Made by a program: the position numbers and the translations under genes. The notes beneath the pieces are model-generated. The model did no database searches. It was given only the letters and a program-made list of their open reading frames with translations, and was not told the DNA's origin. Below are positions 1 to 7,294 of a stretch of DNA of 64,000 bases, piece after piece. Position 1 is the first letter of the stretch. Each line of letters starts with the position of its first letter. Source of the stretch: Anaerolineae bacterium (lineage in GTDB: Bacteria; Chloroflexota; Anaerolineae; Aggregatilineales; Aggregatilineaceae); NCBI GenBank assembly GCA_027494015.1, contig JAOSJP010000034.1, forward strand, positions 186,001 to 250,000, read 5' to 3'.

Positions 1-431
1 TCCACCAGGTCGGCCAGCAAGTCCGCCACCGCGCTCGCCGCCGCCAGGATCGTCTCCAACACCGCGCCGAGCGCGCCTGGGTCGGTCAGGGCGCTGACGA
101 TGACGAACAACATGGCCCACAGCACGGGCACGGTCAGCAGAGCCGCCGCGACCAGTCCCAGGGCCAGGCCCACGCTCGTATGGCGGCGGGCGAACTCCGG
201 CACGCCCATGGCCATGATCGCCGCCATCACGCGGTCGGCGAACCCGCGCGCCGGCACGACGAGCGGCGTCTTGCGCAGCAGCTCATCGGTCTGGCGCAGC
301 CGTTCCCAGCCCGCCGCGCGCTGGCCGCTCTCGTCGAGGCGTGACTGCAGCAGGGCCAGCTCTTCGCCGCTCAACTCGCCATCGAGCGCCCGCTGCATCT
401 GCTGTTGGAGTGTCAGGTCATCGTGAGGCAT
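1..431 (-). CDS. anti-sigma factor-like membrane protein (3' part outside window)
   Basis: The gene starts with ATG at 431 and runs off the left edge, so only the first ~143 residues are visible. The N-terminal part is acidic and helical (MPHDDLTLQQQMQRALDGEL), resembling anti-sigma N-terminal domains, but the usual zinc-binding H-x3-C-x2-C is not visible. A hydrophobic membrane segment lies at about residues 85-115, with a second hydrophobic stretch before the edge. Its start codon overlaps the stop of the upstream ECF sigma gene (TGATG), so the two are probably translationally coupled. Role inferred: membrane tether that holds the neighbouring sigma factor. The call comes from context and architecture, not from a recognised conserved motif. 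Confidence 0.6.
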   Translation of the reverse strand, partial: MPHDDLTLQQQMQRALDGELSGEELALLQSRLDESGQRAAGWERLRQTDELLRKTPLVVPARGFADRVMAAIMAMGVPEFARRHTSVGLALGLVAAALLTVPVLWAMLFVIVSALTDPGALGAVLETILAAASAVADLLADLV

Positions 432-1018
432 CAGGAACCCTCCATCACGCGCTCGCGCGCGGAAGCTGGCTGCGCATCCAGATAGTCGGCCAATGCCTGC
501 CGCGCGCGGAACAGGCGGCTCTTGATGGCGCTTTCGGTTGTGTCGAGCATCTCGGCAATCTCAGCGTAGGACATGTCATACCAGTAGCGCAGCACCACCG
601 CCAGCCGGTAGTCCGGGCTGAGGTCGGCCAGCATCTCCTGCACCAGCACGTTGCGCTCATTGGTCAGCGCCTCTTCTTCCGGGCCGGGAATGCCGCTGGT
701 CAGCGCCGGGTGCGGGGGCAGCGGCTCTTCCAAAGACAGCCAGACCAGGCGCCGCCGGCGCAGCCGGTCAATGCAATGGTTCGAGGTGATCGAGAGCAGC
801 CAGGTCTTGAAGGGCCGCTCCATATCGTAGCGGTCGAGGTTGGAGTAGGCGCGCATGAAGGCCTCCTGCGCCGCATCCTCCGCTTCGCCTCGCTCGCTCA
901 ACATGCGATAAGCCAGGTTGAACACATCGCGCTCGTAACGCTGGACGAGTTCCCCAAAGGCTTGTGGATCGCCGGCAAGCGTTCGCTGCACCCATAGGGA
1001 ATCGCTGTCTTGGCTCAC
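431..1018 (-). CDS. ECF-type RNA polymerase sigma factor
   Basis: This directs RNA polymerase to a stress or envelope regulon. Region 2 is clear (RYERDVFNLAYRMLSERGEA, then DAAQEAFMRAYSNLD and FKTWLLSI-NHCIDRLRRRR). Region 4 has the helix-turn-helix YWYDMSYAEIAEMLDTTESA followed by IKSRLFRARQAL. I chose the GTG at 1018 (protein starts VSQDSDSL) because an AGGTAGGG Shine-Dalgarno lies about 8 nt upstream; an in-frame ATG at 1063 would add 15 residues with no homology-like character. Length of about 195 aa fits the family. The stop overlaps the start of the downstream anti-sigma-like gene. Confidence 0.92.
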   Translation of the reverse strand: MSQDSDSLWVQRTLAGDPQAFGELVQRYERDVFNLAYRMLSERGEAEDAAQEAFMRAYSNLDRYDMERPFKTWLLSITSNHCIDRLRRRRLVWLSLEEPLPPHPALTSGIPGPEEEALTNERNVLVQEMLADLSPDYRLAVVLRYWYDMSYAEIAEMLDTTESAIKSRLFRARQALADYLDAQPASARERVMEGS

Positions 1019-1087
1019 AAGTTGTACCCTACCTGATCGAGCACCTGGCTCCCCTACTACCATGATATACGCAAACGGCGTCCGCGT

Positions 1088-1226
1088 GTTGCGTTTGGGG
1101 TGATTGGTTTTTGGTGGCTGGTTATTGGTGGTTGGTTGGTGGTGATTGGTGGCTGGAAGGCCGCTTGCAAAACGATGCCGCCCTCACCAACAACCAATAA
1201 CCAATAACCACAAACCAATAACCAGA
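1088..1226. repeat. inverted repeat with GGTTATTGGT-type arms
   Basis: This lies in the divergent intergenic region between the sigma factor and the KARI-like gene. The left arm is made of iterated GGTTATTGGT/GGTTGGT motifs and the right arm of their complements ACCAATAACC, so the region can fold into a long hairpin around a short centre near 1155-1185. A second element with the same arm motif and a different centre lies at about 17245-17428. No coding potential is seen. Confidence 0.75.
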
Positions 1227-1322
1227 CCACTCGACACGCGCCCGCCCTTCGCAGTAGAATGCTCGCTGCGCCGCCCTGCCGCGCGCTACCGGGGCAGGCA
1301 CCACCCTGCGGAGGACTCTTCG

Positions 1323-2336
1323 ATGACCATGATCTACCGCGAGCCAGACGCCGATCTCGCGCTGTTGATGCCGCGCACCCTCGCCGTGCTCGGCTACGGC
1401 CACATGGGCCGGGCGTTCGCGCTCAATCTGCGCGACAGCGCCTTCTCCGTGCTCATCGGCAATCGCGACGACGACTATGCCGCGCGCGCCTACCGTGAAG
1501 GCTTCGAGGTGACCTCCCTGGCCGATGCCGCCGCGCGCGCCGACCTGCTGCTCCTCACACTGCCCGACGAGATCGCATCCCAGGTTTATCTGCAGGACAT
1601 CGCGCTCAACCTGCGCGTGGGCAGCACGCTGGCCTTCGCTTCCGGCTACAACATCGCCTTCGGCTTCATCGAGCCGCCCCCGTTCGTGGATGTGGTGCTC
1701 GTCGCTCCCCAGGCGCTGGGCAGCCGCGTGCGCGAAAGCTACGTGGATGGGCCGGGCTTTCCCAGCATCGTGGGCGTGGCGCAGGACGCTTCCGGCGAAG
1801 CCTGGCCGCGCGTCCTGGCCCTGGCCAAAGCGCTCGGCGCGCTGCGCCAGGGCGCGGTCGAGCTGACCTTTCAACAGGAGGCCGAGCTAGACCTGTTCAC
1901 GCACCAGGCCATCCTGCCGGCGCTGTTCGCCATCCTGCAGACGGCGGTCGAAGTGCTCAACCGCGAGGGCTTTCCGCCCGAAGCGGTGAGCATGAGCCTG
2001 TACCTGTCCGGCGAGCTTGGCGATCTGCTCACCCGCTGGGGCGAGCAGGGCGTCCTGCCCACGCTCGCTCAACACTCGCGCACCGCCGAATACGGGATGC
2101 TCTCGCGCCTCGAACGCTTCCGCGAGGTCAAGCACCACCGCCAGATGGAGTCCGTGCTCGACGCCATCCGGCGCGGCGCTTTCGCCCAGGAATGGGCCGC
2201 TGAGTTCGCTGACGGCTACCCGCGCCTGGAGACGCTGCGCCGCCAGATCGCCGGATCGGTCATCGTGCGGCAGGAGGAGCGCGCCTTGCAGACGCTCAGG
2301 CCAGGCGTCGAAAGCGCCCCCGCCGAACCGGAATGA
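1323..2336 (+). CDS. KARI-like NAD(P)-dependent oxidoreductase with altered metal site
   Basis: This 337-aa protein has the two-domain layout of class I ketol-acid reductoisomerase. The N-terminal Rossmann motif is LGYGHMGRAFALNLRDS (about residues 20-36), and a C-terminal helical domain contains ELDLFTHQAILPA and SRTAEYG. By eye-alignment, the Mg-ligating Asp (D190), the second-helix Glu (E231) and the substrate Ser (S252) are kept. Two other conserved acidic ligands are replaced (H194, Y227). Bona fide branched-chain KARI activity is therefore doubtful, and this may be a paralog with another substrate. Acidic residues after the cofactor loop (IGNRDDDY) would favour NADH. The ATG at 1323 has a GGAGG ribosome site; the longer reading frame upstream only covers the repeat. 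It stands alone on the plus strand. Confidence 0.75.
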   Translation: MTMIYREPDADLALLMPRTLAVLGYGHMGRAFALNLRDSAFSVLIGNRDDDYAARAYREGFEVTSLADAAARADLLLLTLPDEIASQVYLQDIALNLRVGSTLAFASGYNIAFGFIEPPPFVDVVLVAPQALGSRVRESYVDGPGFPSIVGVAQDASGEAWPRVLALAKALGALRQGAVELTFQQEAELDLFTHQAILPALFAILQTAVEVLNREGFPPEAVSMSLYLSGELGDLLTRWGEQGVLPTLAQHSRTAEYGMLSRLERFREVKHHRQMESVLDAIRRGAFAQEWAAEFADGYPRLETLRRQIAGSVIVRQEERALQTLRPGVESAPAEPE

Positions 2337-2355
2337 GCGCGCCCGCCGCGCTCTA

Positions 2356-2565
2356 GAGCGTGTTATGAACTTGGTACCGCCTTCCGCCAGGGAGAGGGGC
2401 GCTCTGTTGACCTCACCCCCTGGCCTCGCTGCGCTCGGCCTTTCCCCCTCTCCATGCATGGAGAGGGGGCGGCGAGGCGCGCCAGCGCCGAGGCGGGGGT
2501 GAGGTAAACCAGGAGCTACCCAAAACCGCTGGGGAAAGACAGGGCCGTCAGTGCATAACAGCCTC
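2356..2565. mobile_element. MITE-like element, copy A (210 bp, GAGCGTGTTATG ends)
   Basis: Imperfect terminal inverted repeats: GAGCGTGTTATGAAC on the left, and the reverse complement of the right end reads GAGGCTGTTATGCAC. A TA dinucleotide flanks both sides (2354-2355 and 2566-2567), suggesting TA target duplication. The middle holds the window-wide palindromic core (CCTCACCCCC...GGGGGTGAGG with a central CTCTCCATGCATGGAGAG hairpin). Copy B, in the opposite orientation, is at 28171-28377. No transposase is encoded, so mobilisation in trans would be required. The right end forms the last base of the neighbouring aminotransferase stop codon. Confidence 0.8.
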
Positions 2566-3404
2566 TAAATCGGCTCGAGGTGGGTCTCAGTCCACGCCTC
2601 GTAGCCGGCGCGCAGGGCGCTGACCACCGGCCCCACCTGCCCGTCGCCAACCGGCTGGCCGTCAATGCGCGTGATGGGTACCACGCCGCGCCCGCTGCTG
2701 GTCAGCATGGCTTCCGCCAGGCGCGGCACCTCCGCCAGATGCACGCCCACCGGCTCAACCGGCAGCACGTCCGGCGCGATGGTCAGGATCGCCCGGCGGG
2801 TGATGCCCGCCAGCACGCCATCGAGCGCCGTGCGCAGCTTCCCATCGAGCACGCCGTAGAAGTTGCTGGAGAACCCTTCCAGCAGCCGCCCGTCCTGCCC
2901 CACCAGAATCGCCTCGTATACGCCCGGCGGCAGGCTGTCCCAGGCTGGCTGGCGCACAATCATCCAGTCAGTCGTCTTGACGACCGGGTTCTCGCGCGCC
3001 AGCGGCGCGGTGACCACGTGCGCCCCCTGACGCATGATCTCCTCCGGCACGGGGCGAAACGGCTCCAGCGCGAAGTACAGCCAATCCGGGCGCTCGTAGG
3101 AGACCGTGATGCGGAACTTGGCGTCAGGGTAGCCCGCCTGGCGCAGCAACTCGCGCAGCGCCGCCCGCAGACGCCCGCGATCCAGCCGCAGCGGGATATG
3201 GACCAGATGCGCCGACTGCTCCAGCCGGTCGAGGTGCGCGTCAAACAGCAGGGCGTGGTCGCCGTGAAACGTTCGCGCGACCGTGTAGACGCCGCGCGGC
3301 TCGCACCCGACCGCCTCGGTCAGCGAGCGCACCTGGTAGGGCGTGGGCATCAGGCCGTCGGGTGTGAGGATACAGGTCGGGATCGTCTGGGTGGTTTCGG
3401 TCAT
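2565..3404 (-). CDS. class IV PLP-dependent aminotransferase (BCAT/D-amino acid/ADC-lyase type)
   Basis: This 279-aa protein has the fold-type IV signature: the catalytic lysine lies in VVKTTDWM (K143), and the cofactor-binding segment LLEGFSSNFYGVLDG follows, then a C-terminal LTSSGRGVVPI-type loop. Which substrate it uses (branched-chain amino acid, D-amino acid or aminodeoxychorismate) cannot be told from the motifs alone. The start ATG at 3404 is the first residue of the conserved region; a longer frame to 3482 would overlap the upstream gene. It follows the secreted protein at 3472-4299 on the same strand. Its TAG stop is formed by TA plus the first base of MITE copy A, so the native stop may have been TAA or TAG. 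Confidence 0.85.
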   Translation of the reverse strand: MTETTQTIPTCILTPDGLMPTPYQVRSLTEAVGCEPRGVYTVARTFHGDHALLFDAHLDRLEQSAHLVHIPLRLDRGRLRAALRELLRQAGYPDAKFRITVSYERPDWLYFALEPFRPVPEEIMRQGAHVVTAPLARENPVVKTTDWMIVRQPAWDSLPPGVYEAILVGQDGRLLEGFSSNFYGVLDGKLRTALDGVLAGITRRAILTIAPDVLPVEPVGVHLAEVPRLAEAMLTSSGRGVVPITRIDGQPVGDGQVGPVVSALRAGYEAWTETHLEPI

Positions 3405-3471
3405 CAAGGATGTCTGTCCGGTCTGTTGCGTGATGCGTTGCGTGGTCAACCCGCCTATCATACCGCAGAAT

Positions 3472-4299
3472 TCACGGGGCATACACGACCACGACCGACG
3501 GCAGGCGGTCGAAGGCCGGGATGCTCTCCTGGTGAGACGGCGTCTGGAGGGCTATGCCGCTGGAGCGCCCCCCGTCCAGCGCAAAGGCCACGTCCAGGTC
3601 GAGATCGGACGCGAGCAGCCACGCCTGCAAGTCCGCCAGCGTGATCAGGTTGTGCGTCACGCCGAGGACGATGCGCCCCGCGCGATCCTGGCCGATCCAC
3701 GTGCGCCGCGAGCGCTGGTCGAAGCCGTCGCCCTGCGGGGCGAGCACGCCGCCGTGCTCGATCAGCATGGGAAACGCCTGCACCGCCTGCCAAAGCGGTT
3801 CGCCCTGGTAAGGGCTGCTCACCAGCGAGCGCACGCGCGCGCCAGAAGCATCTACCTGCAACATCCCGCCGAAGCCAACGAACGATTGTCCGTAAGCCTG
3901 CCCGTCGCTGACGATCAGGCCCAGGGCGCGATCCGCCTCGTCGAAGAACGCACCATTGACGATGACCTGCGCATCCGGCAATGCCTGCTGCCACTCGCCG
4001 AGCGTGCGTGCCGCGCCGGGGCTGTACGCCACGCCAAGCCGCGCCACTGCCGGGTCTGCACGCACGAGCAGCGCCACCCCCTGTGCGGACGCCGAGGCGA
4101 CCGGCAGGGCCATCGCGCGCCGCTCGACGCCCGGCGCGATGGTCGTCCAGCCGCTCGTTGGTATGCTGGACGCGGGCGGATCGCCCCCTGGCGGACTGTC
4201 CACGCGGGCGAGGCTGCAACCCAGCAGCAGCGCAGCCGTAAGCAGGCAAGCGCCAAGCCCCCTGACCACGCCTGGCCCTATGCCAAAGTGGTGTCTCAT
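3472..4299 (-). CDS. secreted lipoprotein, phosphodiester glycosidase (NAGPA)-like domain
   Basis: This 275-aa protein begins with a signal peptide ending in a lipobox (LLTAALLLGC, Cys at about residue 28), so it is probably lipid-anchored outside the membrane. The mature part has NAGPA/DUF2233 hallmarks: VNGAFFDE, a RTWIGQDRAGRIVLGV-type strand, and the C-terminal LDGGRSSGIAL motif. Related proteins act on phosphodiester-linked sugars, but the substrate here is unknown. It starts 3 nt after the stop of the double-vWA gene, so it probably belongs to that transcription unit. Confidence 0.8.
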   Translation of the reverse strand: MRHHFGIGPGVVRGLGACLLTAALLLGCSLARVDSPPGGDPPASSIPTSGWTTIAPGVERRAMALPVASASAQGVALLVRADPAVARLGVAYSPGAARTLGEWQQALPDAQVIVNGAFFDEADRALGLIVSDGQAYGQSFVGFGGMLQVDASGARVRSLVSSPYQGEPLWQAVQAFPMLIEHGGVLAPQGDGFDQRSRRTWIGQDRAGRIVLGVTHNLITLADLQAWLLASDLDLDVAFALDGGRSSGIALQTPSHQESIPAFDRLPSVVVVYAP

Positions 4300-4302
4300 A
4301 GG

Positions 4303-7275
4303 CTACCTGTCGTCATCGTCGCGGCGAGTCCGCCGTCGTTCCAGCAGGCGCGAGGCAAGAGTCTCCTCCTGGCGGGCGCGCTCGGCGGGAGATTTGGGAA
4401 TGGGACGGGGTCCGCGGTCAGGGCGCGACGCGGTGGGCGCTTCAGCGGACGGCGGGCGTGGTGGCGGTGATGGCGGTGCGATGGGTTCGGGAGGCGGCGC
4501 GGAGCCGGGCATCGCAGCCGATTCAGGGGGTGGCGACTCGGCGCGCGCTCCACTCGCGCGGCCCTTCGCGCCCAGCAAACGCTCGAAGCGCTCGCCCGCC
4601 GCGCCGAGATCGGGCTGAGCGCGTCGCAGGCGCAGCCACGCGCGCGCCCGCGCCACGTCCTCCCCCGTGATGACCAGCCGCCGGGCGGCCACGTCCAGCG
4701 GCAGCAGGAGCAGCGCCGCCAGCACCAAGTACGCCCAGACTGGCTGCGCGGCCCGCGCCTGATCCAGATTGTGAGCGAACGCGCCCGCCGGATTCTCCCG
4801 CAGCGATCCGCCGCCGGTGATCGCGGCCAGATCGCGCAGGTAGTCAGCGGGCGACTGATCCTGCGCCCCTGCGCCGTTGAGCGCGTACTCCGCCGAATAG
4901 CCGAGCACCCAGCCCGTCGTCTGCATGACCGATTGCGTAGTCACGGAATTGCTGCCGGGCGCGGTGCTGCCCGCCACCGTGATGAAGTAAGCGCCCTCGC
5001 GCGCCGGGCTGAGCGTGGTCTCGTAGCGGCCCGGCGCTGTCTGCTGGAGGGTGAGCGTGGTCGTCAGCAGGTCGCCCCCCACAACCGCCGCCTGCATCGC
5101 CAGGCCGTTGAGAAAACTGCCCCGGCTGTCGCGCGCGTTCACCGTCAGCACGGCCTCTTCGCCGCGCTCGACCACGCGCGCCTCCACAGTGCCCGTGCCG
5201 CCCTCGGTGATCGTCCAGCGCACGGCCCGGTTCCAGAAATCGGCGTAGCCATCCCAGGTCACCCAGTCCGCCGCCCAGCGCGAGCTGGCGTCGGACGTGA
5301 AAGCCGCCGCCCGCCCCAGGCCATACTGCCACGCGGCCAGGATCGGGTCGTCCTGCGGGCCGCGCAGGATGACCGTCGCCGTATCCTTCTCCGTCGTGGC
5401 CACATAGCCGCGCAGTTCGGGCGCGCCGGTCAGAGCGCCCACAATCGGGTGCCGCGCCGCGATCGCCGGGACGAACGGCTCTTCGGAGATGTAGGAGCGG
5501 GTGGCCAGCAGCGTCTCCGCCGTGAAGATGGCGGGAATGGTGGAGATGTCGTAGGCCAGGTGGAACAGGCCACCGCCAGCGGCGGCCACATCCACCAGCC
5601 AGGGAGCATAGTCCTGCCCTATCGCCACGACCGAGAGGGTGACGCCGTAGCTCTGGTTCATGTGCGCAACCGCATCCGCGATGCCGGTGGGGTCTGCGCC
5701 ACCGTCGGTCAGCAGAATGATGTGCTTCAACTCGGACGGGTCGCCGCGCAACACCTGATCCGCCGCCAGCACACCCTGGTAGATGTTGGTGCCGCCGCCC
5801 GGTCGCAGCGAGCCGACCTGGTCGCGCATCCGCTGGCGGTTGGCGGAGTCGCCCGCATCCTGGACATCCAGCACGTAGTAGGCGCTGACATCGAAGGACA
5901 GCACGCCCGTCCGGTCGTTGTCGTTGAGCAGGTCGAACGAGCGCACGACCGCTTCCTTTGCCAGCTCCAGGTTCGAAACGCCGCCCGCGCTGGAAAGCTC
6001 CATGCTGCCCGACCGGTCAATGACGAACAGCAGCGTCAGTTGTGGCACGCGCTCCTGGTCGCGCAGGCGCATCTCAACCGGCAGCGTTTCCTCCAGCGGC
6101 GTCTCGAAGTAGCCGCCTACGCCGTAGCTGTTCGGCCCGCCGATCACCACCAGCCCGCCGCCCAGGTCGCGCACGTAGGTTTGCAGGGTCTCCATGCGCT
6201 CCAGCGATAGCTCGGTCGCCGAGACGTTCGCCAGCACCACACTGTCGTAGCTGCTCAGGGCAGCCAGGCCGATGGGCAGCTCGCGCGGGCCGCGCACGTC
6301 CACCTGCAGGCCGGATTCGGCCAGGACGGCCCGCAGCGCGGCGATCTCGCGCTCATCGGAGGTCACCAGCAGGGCGCGCGGCGGCCCGCTGACCTGGGTG
6401 AAGGCAGCCAGGCGATTGTTCTGGTAGAATGTGTCCGCGCCGCGCGGCTCGACCACGACCTCGAAGTCAATGAACCCGGCCTGTGGAGCCACCACGTCGA
6501 AGACCTCATGGGTGACGCCGGGCTGCAACAGCACGTCGCGCTGGTGCACGATCTGCCCGCGCGAGAGCACACGCACCTCCGCCGCCGTGTCCGGGCGGTT
6601 GGCCGCCAGCGAAGCCGTCAGGCTGAAGCGCTCGCCCTGGTTGACCGTCGCCGGCACGTCCACACCCGCCACCAGCACCTCCGGGCCAGCCGTCTGCTGC
6701 GCCGGGCCTTCGGGGGCCAGCAACACCGTGTCCACCTGGACGTTGGTCGCCGCCGCCAGCCGCGCCACTTCCTCGGCGTCGCCCACCGTCGGCTTGCCGT
6801 CGCTCAGAATCACCATGCGCTTGGCCGTGTCTGCGGGGAACAGGGCCAGCCCCAGGCGCATGGCCTCGGCCAGATCGGTGTTGAGGCGCACGGGGTCGGA
6901 GCCGATCTGCACCAGCTCCAGCCGCTCGGTGACTGGCACTTCCACCAGGGCATCCGCGCCGAAGACGATCACCGCCGCCTGGTCGTCCGCGCCCATCGCC
7001 GCGGCAGCCTGGCGCACGTATTCCACTGCCGCGCTCTGCTGGGCGGGCGATACGCTGTCTGACACGTCCAGGAGAAAGACGACCGCCAGCTTATCCGCCG
7101 CACGGTGCACCTGCGCGCCCGCCAATGCCAGCACCAGCAGCGCCGCGATGAGCAGGCGCAGCAGCAGGCTGGTCGCGTCGCGCCGCCGGCGGTAGGCCAG
7201 GCGCGGCCAGCCGATAACGGCCAGCGCGGGCAGCAAGAGCAACAACAGGAGGGCGAGGGGGTTCGTGAAGCTCAT
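4303..7275 (-). CDS. membrane protein with two vWA domains and a glutamine amidotransferase-like domain
   Basis: This 990-aa protein starts with two membrane helices (about residues 7-24 and 37-55). A first von Willebrand A domain follows with MIDAS-like DVSDS (about 70-230), then a CARDB-like beta region and a GATase1-like fold (DLGGGLVVIGGPNSYGVGGY, about 300-400). The second vWA domain has a canonical MIDAS DRSGSM (about 410-600). A membrane helix near residue 850 (VWAYLVLAALLLLPLDVAA) precedes a Pro/Arg-rich C-terminal tail. vWA domains bind ligands through divalent metal and are commonly partners of MoxR ATPases. It is the distal member of the MoxR/DUF58/vWA cluster, 19 nt after the BatA-like gene. 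Molecular function unknown. Confidence 0.88.
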   Translation of the reverse strand: MSFTNPLALLLLLLLPALAVIGWPRLAYRRRRDATSLLLRLLIAALLVLALAGAQVHRAADKLAVVFLLDVSDSVSPAQQSAAVEYVRQAAAAMGADDQAAVIVFGADALVEVPVTERLELVQIGSDPVRLNTDLAEAMRLGLALFPADTAKRMVILSDGKPTVGDAEEVARLAAATNVQVDTVLLAPEGPAQQTAGPEVLVAGVDVPATVNQGERFSLTASLAANRPDTAAEVRVLSRGQIVHQRDVLLQPGVTHEVFDVVAPQAGFIDFEVVVEPRGADTFYQNNRLAAFTQVSGPPRALLVTSDEREIAALRAVLAESGLQVDVRGPRELPIGLAALSSYDSVVLANVSATELSLERMETLQTYVRDLGGGLVVIGGPNSYGVGGYFETPLEETLPVEMRLRDQERVPQLTLLFVIDRSGSMELSSAGGVSNLELAKEAVVRSFDLLNDNDRTGVLSFDVSAYYVLDVQDAGDSANRQRMRDQVGSLRPGGGTNIYQGVLAADQVLRGDPSELKHIILLTDGGADPTGIADAVAHMNQSYGVTLSVVAIGQDYAPWLVDVAAAGGGLFHLAYDISTIPAIFTAETLLATRSYISEEPFVPAIAARHPIVGALTGAPELRGYVATTEKDTATVILRGPQDDPILAAWQYGLGRAAAFTSDASSRWAADWVTWDGYADFWNRAVRWTITEGGTGTVEARVVERGEEAVLTVNARDSRGSFLNGLAMQAAVVGGDLLTTTLTLQQTAPGRYETTLSPAREGAYFITVAGSTAPGSNSVTTQSVMQTTGWVLGYSAEYALNGAGAQDQSPADYLRDLAAITGGGSLRENPAGAFAHNLDQARAAQPVWAYLVLAALLLLPLDVAARRLVITGEDVARARAWLRLRRAQPDLGAAGERFERLLGAKGRASGARAESPPPESAAMPGSAPPPEPIAPPSPPPRPPSAEAPTASRPDRGPRPIPKSPAERARQEETLASRLLERRRTRRDDDDR

Positions 7276-7294
7276 ATAAAACCTGCCTCAGCCG

